From NCBI RefSeq assembly GCF_009494395.1, contig NZ_VZCB01000079.1:309795-373794 (forward strand): 64,000 nt of DNA, given 5' to 3'. Of the stretch, positions 35,634 through 45,087 are shown piece after piece. The notes under the pieces were generated by a model. That model did not search any database. It had not been told where the DNA came from and saw only the letters and a list, made by a program, of their open reading frames with translations. Source of the stretch: Segatella copri. Its GTDB lineage: Bacteria; Bacteroidota; Bacteroidia; Bacteroidales; Bacteroidaceae. The position numbers were made by a program, and so were the translations under genes. How positions within the stretch are numbered: position 1 is the first letter of the stretch; each line of letters begins with the position of its first letter.

Positions 35634-38600
35634 TTACAATGAGAATTTAACACCTAAGTTGAAGCGGCGAACCGTAGGGTATGCGCCCAACCAGCCACCA
35701 CCACCGAGGTTTGCCTCACGGTCATCAGGCATACGAGTCCAAAGCCAGAGGTTATTACCATTCAAGTAAATCTTGAGGTAGTTTACGCCTAATGCCTTAA
35801 TCCAACCCTTGGTCCAGGTATAAGCAATCTCGACATTCTTCAAACGAATGTAAGAGCCATCATACATATACTGTGTACCATCGGTGTAACTTGAAGCAGT
35901 GGCACCCCAACGAGGGAGGATACATTCTGCATTGCTTTGATTCTTATTCCACCAAGTACCAATATTATAAACATTATCAAGCTTATTACCAAAGCTTCCC
36001 AATCCTACGTCACGGGTCACATTAGTTACTCCATAGAACTGAGCGAAAGCAGAGAACCCCTTCCATTCGAAACCAATAGTAGCATTATAGGTGTTCTGCG
36101 GACTATTGCTATAACCTACAGGAGCCGAGTCCTTGCTATCAACAACACCATCACCATTGAAATCGACAATGTAATAGTCACCAACCAAACGGTGATTGTC
36201 ATTGGAATCGTGCGCCGGAGAACCTATCAAATCATCAATATTATTGATAAAGCCCCTGTCTATATAAGAGCGATACTGCCCCATGGCAAATCCTGCCTCC
36301 TTTTGATAATTTGGAGTAAGGATGGCATCATCCTTCAAGATTACCTTATTCTTGGCATGGGTCATATTGAAATTACCCCAGAGTCGCAAGCCATTAGCAA
36401 ACACCTTATTAAGTTTCAATTCCCACTCGTAACCACTGGTACGAACCTTACCTTTATTAATAGTAGGTGCTGTCGTTCCGAAATAAGAAGGAACAGAACG
36501 GCTGGAGCCGAAAATCAAGATGTCATTACGACGATCACAGAAAAAATCCAAAGAACCAGTAATCAAGCCTCCCAAGAAACCATAATCAATACCGAAGTTG
36601 GTTTTCTTAACTGTTTCCCATTTCACATTATCATTTCCAAGAGTGTTCTGTCGATACCATGTATAGATGCTCTCAGTATGGTCGAGATCCATCGTAGTCT
36701 TGCCGCCATACGCCCACTGACTCATATACAACCAGCGACGAGTAGAATCAAATGGGTCTGGACCTAGGTTGTCATCACCAATCTCACCATAGGAAGCACG
36801 TAACTTCAACATATCGATGATGTGATTGTCACGAAGAGACTTCATGAAGTTTTCCTCAGTAATGGTCCATCCGATAGCACCTGAATTGAAGAAGGCAAAA
36901 CGATTGTCCTTGCTGAACTTTTCTGATCCGTTATAGGCGCCATTATACTCGATGTTATAACGACCAGCATAGCTATAGGTAGCACGGAACGCCCAGTCCT
37001 CACGGTAAGTTGGCATCACACTACCACGTGCATTCTCCTGACGTGAGAACAAGCCCATGGCTGATACATCATGCTGTCCAAACTTGCGAGCCCAGTTGAG
37101 CTGCAACTGATAGTAGAGGTTGCGAACAGTCTGGTTATTATCTACAGAACCACCTTCCGTTGACCAGTTCACACCTTGCTGCCAATCAAACTTATTCTGT
37201 CCCTCAAGTTCTTTACCATAAGTAACCTGACCTGTTTCAGGATCAATATACTTAGTCTGGGCATCATTATTCAAGTCATTGATACCTCGTCCTGTCTCAA
37301 CAAAAACATTATCCCAAGAGATAGTACCACGGAAATTTAAGCCTTTGGTTATGAAATCCAATTTCTGCTCAAGGGTAAAGTCTGTATTGATACGAGTGGT
37401 TGTAGCCTGTGCTGTACCACCGATAGCAAGATTCTGTGCAGAGTTGCTTACATTGGAAGCTGATGGATAGAATCCCCATGTACCGTCAGAATATTGTGGC
37501 AAGAATACATCTGGGGCGATGTTATAAGCACCAGCCCACTGCTGACCAATCTGCCACTCACTGTTGCTCATGTTACTCCAAGGAGCTTTTCTTACGCCAT
37601 TGCTACCAGCCACATTTACCTTCAAAGTAGTGCTACTAGTGATGGCAAAGTCCAAGTTACTACGAACATTGATACGATTGTATCCATAACCAGAGTTGTA
37701 GTTACGACCATTGTCATACTCACGGAAGAGGTCTCCCTCATGCACGAAATCAGCAGAAGCGAAGTACTTAACGAATTTTGTACCACCACTCACGTTCACG
37801 TTGGCATTATAGGATACAGCAGACTTTTTGAAAAGTGCATCCTGCCAATCCACATTGGCATAACGTTCACGCTGCTCATCCGTAGTCTGGTTTCGATAGT
37901 TGTCTATAAAAGACTGAGGACGAAGATATGAAACACCTTCAGGATAAATGCCCAGTTCACGCTCTACCACTTGGTTGCGAAGCATCAACGCATCATAAGA
38001 GTCGTACTTATTAGGCAACTTAGAAGGAGCTTTCAACGTAGCATTGAAACCAACGTCAATCTTAGCCTTGCCTTCCTGACCACGCTTGGTGGTAACCAAG
38101 ATGACACCATTGGCTCCCTTCACACCATAGACTGCAGTAGCAGAAGCATCCTTCAGTACAGAGATGCTCTCCACAGAAGAGATGTCCACGCTGCTCAGAG
38201 GACGTTCAATACCATCAACGAGAACGAGAGGGTCGGAATTGTTCCATGAACTAGAACCACGGATGATAATCTGAGGTTCCTCCTCACCAGGCATACCATT
38301 GCCTTGGATTGTAACAACTCCTGGGAGGTTACCTGTCAAGGCTGAACCAACGTCGCTGACACCAGCTGCACGCTCCAAAACCTCACCAGTAGTCTGGGTG
38401 ATGGAACCTACGACTGATGCTTTCTTCTGCTGACCATAACCAACAACTACGACTTCACCGATGGCATTGTCGTCTTCCAGTGAGAGTTTGAACTCTCTCT
38501 TCTTACCGATCTTTACTTCCTTGGTCTTCATACCTACGTATGTAAATACGAGAGTAGAATTCTCAGAAGGCACATCGATTTTGAAGTTACCGTCAAAGTC

Positions 38601-38762
38601 GGTGACCGTACCGACGCTGGCATTACCTTTCACTTTTACAGTGGCACCAATCAGAGGTTCACCTGTACCGTCAACAAGATTACCCTTGACATGGATCTTC
38701 TGAGCCTGAGCATTCAGGCTGCAGAAAGCTCCTACCAAGCATAAGGCTGCTGTCCGTTTCAT
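35634..38762 (-). CDS. xusA: SusC-like TonB-dependent transporter (XusA)
   Basis: The start is MKRTAALCLVGAFC at 38762, giving a signal peptide (to NAQA); a Met seven codons upstream is possible. The protein has ~1042 residues. It has a carboxypeptidase-regulatory-like domain (~24-105: VKGNLVDGTGEPLIGATVKV, FDGNFKIDVP), then GEVVVVGYGQQKK, the plug (LVLVDGIERPLSSVD; SATAVYGVKGANGVILVTTKRG region) and the barrel ending FNLGVKFSL. It is the first gene of the six-gene xus operon and imports xylan fragments with XusB. The promoter has the operator 17-mer. Confidence 0.93.
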   Translation of the reverse strand: MKRTAALCLVGAFCSLNAQAQKIHVKGNLVDGTGEPLIGATVKVKGNASVGTVTDFDGNFKIDVPSENSTLVFTYVGMKTKEVKIGKKREFKLSLEDDNAIGEVVVVGYGQQKKASVVGSITQTTGEVLERAAGVSDVGSALTGNLPGVVTIQGNGMPGEEEPQIIIRGSSSWNNSDPLVLVDGIERPLSSVDISSVESISVLKDASATAVYGVKGANGVILVTTKRGQEGKAKIDVGFNATLKAPSKLPNKYDSYDALMLRNQVVERELGIYPEGVSYLRPQSFIDNYRNQTTDEQRERYANVDWQDALFKKSAVSYNANVNVSGGTKFVKYFASADFVHEGDLFREYDNGRNYNSGYGYNRINVRSNLDFAITSSTTLKVNVAGSNGVRKAPWSNMSNSEWQIGQQWAGAYNIAPDVFLPQYSDGTWGFYPSASNVSNSAQNLAIGGTAQATTTRINTDFTLEQKLDFITKGLNFRGTISWDNVFVETGRGINDLNNDAQTKYIDPETGQVTYGKELEGQNKFDWQQGVNWSTEGGSVDNNQTVRNLYYQLQLNWARKFGQHDVSAMGLFSRQENARGSVMPTYREDWAFRATYSYAGRYNIEYNGAYNGSEKFSKDNRFAFFNSGAIGWTITEENFMKSLRDNHIIDMLKLRASYGEIGDDNLGPDPFDSTRRWLYMSQWAYGGKTTMDLDHTESIYTWYRQNTLGNDNVKWETVKKTNFGIDYGFLGGLITGSLDFFCDRRNDILIFGSSRSVPSYFGTTAPTINKGKVRTSGYEWELKLNKVFANGLRLWGNFNMTHAKNKVILKDDAILTPNYQKEAGFAMGQYRSYIDRGFINNIDDLIGSPAHDSNDNHRLVGDYYIVDFNGDGVVDSKDSAPVGYSNSPQNTYNATIGFEWKGFSAFAQFYGVTNVTRDVGLGSFGNKLDNVYNIGTWWNKNQSNAECILPRWGATASSYTDGTQYMYDGSYIRLKNVEIAYTWTKGWIKALGVNYLKIYLNGNNLWLWTRMPDDREANLGGGGWLGAYPTVRRFNLGVKFSL

Positions 38763-38850
38763 TGTTAACACTTGTTCAATCATGTTCTATTCATTTTTGA
38801 TTTATGCTTTAAAAATTTAGGCGTGCACTAAAATTGTTTATTCACGGCGG

Positions 38851-38905
38851 CAAAGGTATGGATTTCTTTCGAAACTTACTTTGCGTGGTGTAACAGAAAC
38901 TTTAT
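38851..38905 (-). promoter_or_regulatory. Promoter and candidate HTCS operator of the xus operon
   Basis: The minus-strand -7 box TACCTTTG is at 38851-38858. The 17-mer TGTAACAGAAACTTTAT is at 38889-38905, 31 nt upstream. There is no clear -33 TTTG at the usual spacing, consistent with activator dependence. The operator overlaps the 3' end of the GH5 gene. Confidence 0.65.
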
Positions 38906-40302
38906 CATTTCAGAAAAACCTTGCGAGAACGTATTTTTCCATTACTTAACAGTTGTTTTATTATATAAACACCCGAAGTTGGCTTTTCTACCTCTTTTCC
39001 TTCTATATTATAATATAAGGTGGAAACCACGTCTGCCTGGGTTTCTAATTGTTTAATTCCTGTTGTATTTTGTTTCAAATACCATTCTTTATACCAGTTC
39101 ATACAGGCATAGCCGCAACACTCTTCGAACAGTCCGTGCTTCTTGGCATTCTGGAAACCTGGCTGCACTTTACCGCTCTTCAAGTACTCATCAATATCGT
39201 AATATTCCTGCGGATGAGTCAATGTCATTCCGATATTGCCAAAATGGTCGTGAACTGCCTTCCAAGCCAATCCCCATTTTGAGGTAGATGCTGTTGCCCA
39301 GCTTCCCAGGTTAGGTTGTGTCCACTGTCCCCACTCGTTGTAGTGACCTTCGCTCGCCTTGTCAGGATCTTCCGGACTCCAGTCTATCTCCGTTACCATG
39401 ATAGGTTTGCTGGTAACCATAGGCACCTGAGCCTGGAATTGTTTGATGAAGGCATCGTGATTACAGTTCTTGTCGCTGGCATTATACCATCCGGAATAAA
39501 CATGTACTGCATAAGAGAAATTGTCCTCGCTATCGGTGATAGGATACTTGGCGTAGTCCTGATATTGGCTCTGATAACCGGCGCCCGGAACCCAGATGAT
39601 TCCCTTGAAACCCTGGCTTCTGATTACATCCACTACCGGTTGGAAGTAATCGTGCAAAGCCCTTTCTGAATTCGTTCCGTCTGAAAGATGTACTCTCACA
39701 GGCTCATTGGCAAGTTCGATGGAGATTACTCCTTCATTCTGCTTGATGTATTCATCGGCAGCAAATGTTTTCCAGATACCCTTCAGATAGCGGTTGTACT
39801 TGTCGCCGACACTGATATCACCAGGACAGACACCCGGCGGACGGACGATGACGTAAAGTCCATGAGCGATGGCATCCTTAATGAGAGGAATGTAGAGCTT
39901 CTGAAGATAGAGACGATAGCGCTTCATGTCGAATGCCGAGATATCTGCCTCGTTTTCTGCTTTCTTTTTCGGATCATTGGTCCAGCAAGGGTCCATGTGC
40001 AGACGGAACACGGTACAGTAAGCTCCCTGCTCCTTGTCGGTAATAGCCGAAAACTGCTTGGAGAAATATTCCAGACAAGGCTTTATGTCTGACTCCGAAT
40101 AGTCAGCCTTCCACTGTTGCCATCTCCACCCATTGAAGTAGCGATTCGGCGTATCCATCACACCATGTAAGACAACGGTCTTACCATTGGCATCTACCAG
40201 ATTCTTACCCTGCACACGGAGTGCCGGCAGATTATCGGCAGCCAGTCCCGCCATTGACAGCATAGTCATAGCGAGTGATATTAACAATTTCTTTCTGTTC
40301 AT
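38905..40302 (-). CDS. GH5 endo-beta-glycanase, probable endo-xylanase
   Basis: The start is MNRKKLLISLAMTML at 40302 (signal to ~21); the longer frame has no signal. The protein has 465 residues. The GH5 barrel has acid/base E200 (IELANEP) and nucleophile E305 (MVTEIDW), with HVYSGWYNAS and the early FRLHMDPCW. It ends in a Prevotella-type tail (LYYNIEGKEVEKPTSGVYII...). Position in a xylan locus and overall form suggest a Bacteroidetes xylanase subfamily such as GH5_21, but cellulase or glucuronoxylanase activity cannot be excluded by reading. It has its own promoter and a ~270-nt leader. Confidence 0.85.
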   Translation of the reverse strand: MNRKKLLISLAMTMLSMAGLAADNLPALRVQGKNLVDANGKTVVLHGVMDTPNRYFNGWRWQQWKADYSESDIKPCLEYFSKQFSAITDKEQGAYCTVFRLHMDPCWTNDPKKKAENEADISAFDMKRYRLYLQKLYIPLIKDAIAHGLYVIVRPPGVCPGDISVGDKYNRYLKGIWKTFAADEYIKQNEGVISIELANEPVRVHLSDGTNSERALHDYFQPVVDVIRSQGFKGIIWVPGAGYQSQYQDYAKYPITDSEDNFSYAVHVYSGWYNASDKNCNHDAFIKQFQAQVPMVTSKPIMVTEIDWSPEDPDKASEGHYNEWGQWTQPNLGSWATASTSKWGLAWKAVHDHFGNIGMTLTHPQEYYDIDEYLKSGKVQPGFQNAKKHGLFEECCGYACMNWYKEWYLKQNTTGIKQLETQADVVSTLYYNIEGKEVEKPTSGVYIIKQLLSNGKIRSRKVFLK

Positions 40303-40581
40303 TGTTACAATTATTTTTAGATTTATCATATATTGTCAGTCTTCATATCAAATCATGGAGGATTGTCAGGTTCAAGTCTACAGAAAAGGATGCTGGTCTT
40401 TTAAAATGGAATGGCGCGTAATCACTACGCACCATTCCCGAAAACCAATTAATCATGATTCTATATAAAAACCATAATATCTAAATCATTTAGAAAATCT
40501 TAAACCTATTTATATAAACCTATAAACCTAACTAACCTACATATTCAAAACTACTAAAATCAACATAACTTAAAACTGCTG
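40303..40581 (-). promoter_or_regulatory. Long 5' leader of the GH5 gene
   Basis: From the promoter at 40582-40589 to the ATG at 40302 is ~270 nt without a gene. It contains a hairpin with 13-bp arms and one mismatch, GGAATGGCGCGTA (40408-40420) and TACGCACCATTCC (40426-40438), and AT-rich repeats of AAACCTA (~40500-40550). Confidence 0.5.
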
Positions 40582-40646
40582 CAAAGATACCTCAAATCTA
40601 TCATACATACTTTATAACAAGTAACCAATAGTTTTTCTGTCGTATC
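40582..40646 (-). promoter_or_regulatory. Promoter and candidate HTCS operator of the GH5 gene
   Basis: The minus-strand -7 box TATCTTTG is at 40582-40589. AGTAACCAATAGTTTTT at 40620-40636 matches the 17-mer at 13 of 17 positions, 31 nt upstream. A second half-site GTATC is at 40642, 21 bp from GTAAC at 40621. Confidence 0.55.
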
Positions 40647-40747
40647 ACATGTAACATCGACCTTACCCCACGTAACATTTTAACATCTTTTTAGTATCAT
40701 TCTATAAAAAACATACATTTCCGTGCACTATTCTCCCATTTATTTCG

Positions 40748-40755
40748 TATTTTTG
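40748..40755 (+). promoter_or_regulatory. -7 box of the HTCS regulator gene
   Basis: TATTTTTG lies 29 nt before the start codon. No operator 17-mer occurs at the regulon position, so the regulator is probably not controlled the same way. Confidence 0.55.
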
Positions 40756-40783
40756 CAAACGAATATAAAAAAGCAAAAAGACA

Positions 40784-43700
40784 ATGAAACCAAGAATCAT
40801 GATGATTTCCATGAAATCGAACCTCAGAATAGTGAGATACATCGGTCTTTTACTGATGTTTATCCTCTGTCTCACTGCGCAGAACTTGATGGCGCAGCGA
40901 GGAAAATTGTTCAATTCAGACAAGCAGCTTTCAAGCAACCTTGCCACTCAGGTGTTCCAGGATTCAAATGGTTTCATTTGGATTGCCACCCGTAACGGTC
41001 TGAACGTTTATGATGGCTATAACTTTATGGTCATCAGAAAAACCAAAGAAGACAACAGAGGTCTGACCAGCAATTATATCAACTGCATTACCCAAGATGT
41101 CCAAGGGCATATTCTGTTGGGTACAAACAACTCGCTCCTTTTATTTAATGGAAAGAGTTTTGCCAACATTCCACTACTTGACTCCAAGAATCAGCCTATC
41201 AGAACCTTTGTAACTCAGGTTTACCGTCTGAAAAACAAGGATATAGCCGTAGTTACATCGGGATATGGAATTATGCTCAAGAAAGAAGATGCAGAAGTAT
41301 GCTATGCCATGAAGGGCGAAGTGGAGAACCTGAAATTCATACATAAGATTCTGGAAGACAAACAGGAAAGACTTTGGATTATCCAGGAGAACGGCAAACT
41401 ATGCCGTGCCGACAAGAAAGGGAAACTGACCAAACAGATTCCTGGAGCAGAAACACTGGAAGCACAAGATATCAGACAAGACAACAAGGGCAACATTTAT
41501 CTTGCAACCAAGAATGATGGTGTTTATCTTCTCAAGACAGGTTCAACCGTCTTCACCAAGATAGCCGGCATAGGCAATCTTCCTATTGAAAGCATCTATA
41601 TTAGCCGCGACCAGCGCTTGTTTATCGGTTGCGACGGTATGGGTATCTTTGTGTATAATCCTATAACAGGATTCTTGCAAAATAATCCCCTGTTCAGCCG
41701 CGAAGTAAATCTTGCCAAGAGCAAGGTTACCAGCATTATAGAAGATTTTACGGGAAACATCTGGGTGAGTATGCTCCAGAAGGGCGTATTCATGCAGTCG
41801 CAGGCTCAATGTGATTTCAACTATATGGGCTACCGTTTGGGCAACCGCAACGTGATAGGCGAAAACAGCATCACAAGTCTGTGTCCCAACCAGGGCAATC
41901 AAGTCTGGGTGGGCACCGACAAGGATGGTCTTTACCTCTTTGACCTAAAAACCGGTAGTATCAACAGCCATTATTAAGCAACACCACGGTACTGACACTC
42001 TGCAAAGACCAGAAGGGCAGAACATGGGTAGGAACCTATACTGACGGCATTGGATTTATAGATGCGGGGGGCTCTTTCCATCCATTCAGCCTAGGCATTG
42101 GCAACCAGACGGGCATCTTCGATATCCAGGAAGACCCACAGGGCAATATCTGGTTTGCCACCATGGGCGAAGGACTGTTCCGCCTTTCTCCAGATGGAAG
42201 CATCAAGCAATGGAAAGCACTATATGGCGCAGATAACGACCTGAAGAAGAACAGTATTCCTAACGATTACCTCGTGAAACTCAGCATCTCAAAAGATGGT
42301 AAGCTGGTTTTCGTTGCCACTTCTGTAGGTCTGGCTTGCTATGACCAGCAAAAGAATAGCTGGACTTCCACTTTCGGTGGCGTCAACTGTCTGAACAAGG
42401 GCTGTTTCTCTCATTGCGTCTACGCTGACAGCAAGAACCGCGTTTGGTTTGGCACAGAAGACGGAGCAATCTGCTATGATCCGAAGAAGGGATATGCCAA
42501 TCCGAAGATTTACAACACGGAAACTGGACTTTCAGACAACAGCGCAGCCAGCATCATAGAAGATTACAAGGGCAGAATCTGGATAGGAACTACCGGTGGC
42601 TTAAACCAGATAGATACAGAAAAAGGAACTATCAACAAGTACTACTCAGACAATGGCTTGCAGAGCAATGAGTTCAGCGATGCTGCAGCCTGCACACTCT
42701 GGGGAGGAAAAATGCTGGTGATGGGTGGAACCGGTGGTATCAACTGGTTTGATACGGACAAGGTGAAACAGCATCCTTGGCAGGCGAAAGTTACCATATC
42801 AGGACTTCTTGTGGGCAACAAACCTGTATACCAGGATATGGAATCGGGCATCTATACCATCACCGACAAAGGTGTATACAACAGCGACAAGTTCTCCTTG
42901 TCGTATGATGATAACACCTTCACCATCCAGCTGTCTACTCTTACATATAATAATGTAGAACAGATCAGCTATGCCTACAGCATCAATGGTGAGGATTGGC
43001 GAACCATACAGCCTGGTCTGAACGAACTTTCTTTCTCACACATGCCAGCAGGTACCTACAAGTTCCGTGTCAAGGCCATCTGCAACGGATACGAAACCCC
43101 TGTCAAGGAGTTCTCCATTATCGTTCACCCAGCCTGGTACGCCAGCATCTGGGCAAGACTCTGCTATCTGCTTGCATTCCTGGGACTCTGTCTGCTCTAT
43201 ATCAAGCATCGCAAACGCAAGATGGAAGACCAGCTTATATTGCAGCAGCATATCCATGCCGAAGAGATGGGCGAAGCGAAGCTGAAGTTCTTCATGAACA
43301 TCAGCCACGAAATCCGTACCCCATTGACCCTCATCCTCACCCCTCTGTTCACGCTGATCAAGGAAGATAAGGATGCCCACCGACAGGGCATCTACGATAT
43401 AATGCGCAAGAACTCGGAACGAATCCTGCACCTGATTGACCAGATGATGGACTTGAGAAAGATTGACAAGGGACAGATGGTGATGCACATGAGCGAAACC
43501 GATATGGTTGCCTTTATTGGCGATGAATACAAACTCTTCTGCCAGCAGGCGGTTGCCAAGAGCATCCAATTCACCTTTGAACACGAAGACAAGGCTCTCC
43601 CAGTATGGATAGACCGTGACAACTTTGACAAGGTATTGATGAACGTCCTGTCAAACGCCTTCAAGTTTACACCGACAGGCGGCAGAATCCGTATCACCCT

Positions 43701-44880
43701 CTCCCACTCGCCTCATCATGTCCGCATCGCCATCAAGGATAGCGGAAAGGGCATTCAAGAGGATAAGCTCGAAACCATCTTCCAGCGTTTCTATCAGAGT
43801 CCCACCTCTTCCAACGACCGGAATGTAGGTACGGGAATCGGTCTCGACCTGACCCGCTCGCTCGTGGAACTGCACTACGGAACCATTACAGCCGCCAACA
43901 ACAGGACACTTGATGAAGCCGACTGGACGGAAGGAAGCCAGTTCCTCATCACGCTGCCTCTGGGCAACGAACATCTGAAACCGGAAGAAATGACAGATGC
44001 ACCGGAGCCACAGGCAGCTAAAGAAATTAAGGAACTGGAAGAAAACATAGAGGAAGAAAATAAAGAGGATGCAGCCAATGGAACCGAAGAAGATTTCATG
44101 AGCAAGGTAAAGAGCACCATCGCTGTGGTAGAAGACGATGAGGCTATACGTGATTTCCTGAAGACCCAACTTCAGGAAACCTACAATATCCTTACCTTCT
44201 GCAACGGAAAGGAGGCACTGCCGGAGATTATCAAGCAGAAGCCAAGCCTCGTTATCACAGATATCATGATGCCTGAGATGGACGGCAATACGCTCTGCAC
44301 CAAGATTAAGAACAATGTGAACACCAACCACATTCCGGTGATTCTGCTTACAGCAATGAGCAGAGAGGAAGACCAGCTGACCGGTTTGCAGTCGGGTGCC
44401 GATGCCTATGTGGTGAAGCCGTTCAATATTGACATTCTGCGCCGCACCATCATCAACCTGCTCAACGTTCGCCGTACTTTGAAAAACAAGTTTACGGGCA
44501 GTGAGAGCCAGAGCGACAAGCAGCTCGCGATAGAAAAAGACCTGTCGCCAAAAGACCAGCTGATGGAACAGGTGATGAAAGTAATCAATGATAACATGGA
44601 TAATGAAGACCTGAGTGTGGATATGATTGCCCGCGAGGTTGGACTGAGCCGTGTGCATCTGCACCGCCGAATGAAGGAGCTGACCAACCAGACACCACAT
44701 GCCTTCATCCGCAATACCCGTCTGCAGTATGCCGAAAAATTGCTGAGCCACTCTAACAAGACGATATCAGACATCATGTTTACCTGCGGTTTCTCCAACC
44801 CAGCCAGCTTCAGCACCATGTTCAAGAACCTTTATGGCTCTTCGCCTCGCGATTATATGCAGGCACACCGGAAAATCTAG
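40784..44880 (+). pseudogene. xynR: Hybrid two-component (HTCS) xylan regulator, XynR type, with a one-base frameshift
   Basis: This is a one-protein sensor kinase and regulator, ~1365 residues if restored. It has a signal/TM at the N-terminus, two-component-regulator propeller repeats, a Y_Y_Y domain (to ~43120), a membrane span at ~43138-43200, a HisKA with the phospho-accepting His codon at 43306 (NISHEIRTP), an HATPase (~43560-43970), a receiver with Asp codon 44260 (VITDIMMPEMDG) and a C-terminal AraC HTH (~44560-44870). The frame from 40784 stops at 41975-41977 (INSHY*). The next frame continues the propeller at once (SNTTVLTLCKDQKGRTWVG). One extra T in CATTATTAAGC would restore INSHYLSNTT. 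So it is either a recent mutation, a population variant or a sequencing error; both halves are otherwise intact. Confidence 0.85.
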
Positions 44881-44916
44881 CCTTTTCACAACCGAAAAGG
44901 CAAGATGTTTCCTGAA

Positions 44917-45014
44917 ATAAAGTATTTGTTACAAATCGAAAAGTTTATGATAAACTCTGCAAAGTGTTGGTAACATTTTATGGGGGTATATTTAAAAGGA
45001 AAGCGGTAACTTTG
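44917..45014 (+). promoter_or_regulatory. Promoter and candidate HTCS operators of the GH43 at 45088
   Basis: The -7 box TAACTTTG is at 45007-45014. A perfect reverse complement of TGTAACAAATACTTTAT is at 44917-44933, and a second, weaker copy (12 of 17) is at 44959-44975, 32 nt before the box. The perfect site is therefore displaced by about 42 bp, roughly four helical turns. Confidence 0.6.
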
Positions 45015-45087
45015 CAGCAGTTTTATGAATACATGTTTCAGCCATGAATTCAGATACTCATTCTGTAATTTTAAACCCAATAATAAA

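Noticed and set aside
41978..42162. Treating the HTCS as two independent genes with a gap
   Set aside because: The downstream frame already encodes propeller sequence across the gap and joins the upstream frame at one base, so it is one gene with a frameshift.
43651..44751. 366-residue open frame opposite the HTCS receiver and HTH
   Set aside because: Shadow of a strongly coding region; the product is low in domain content and has no promoter.
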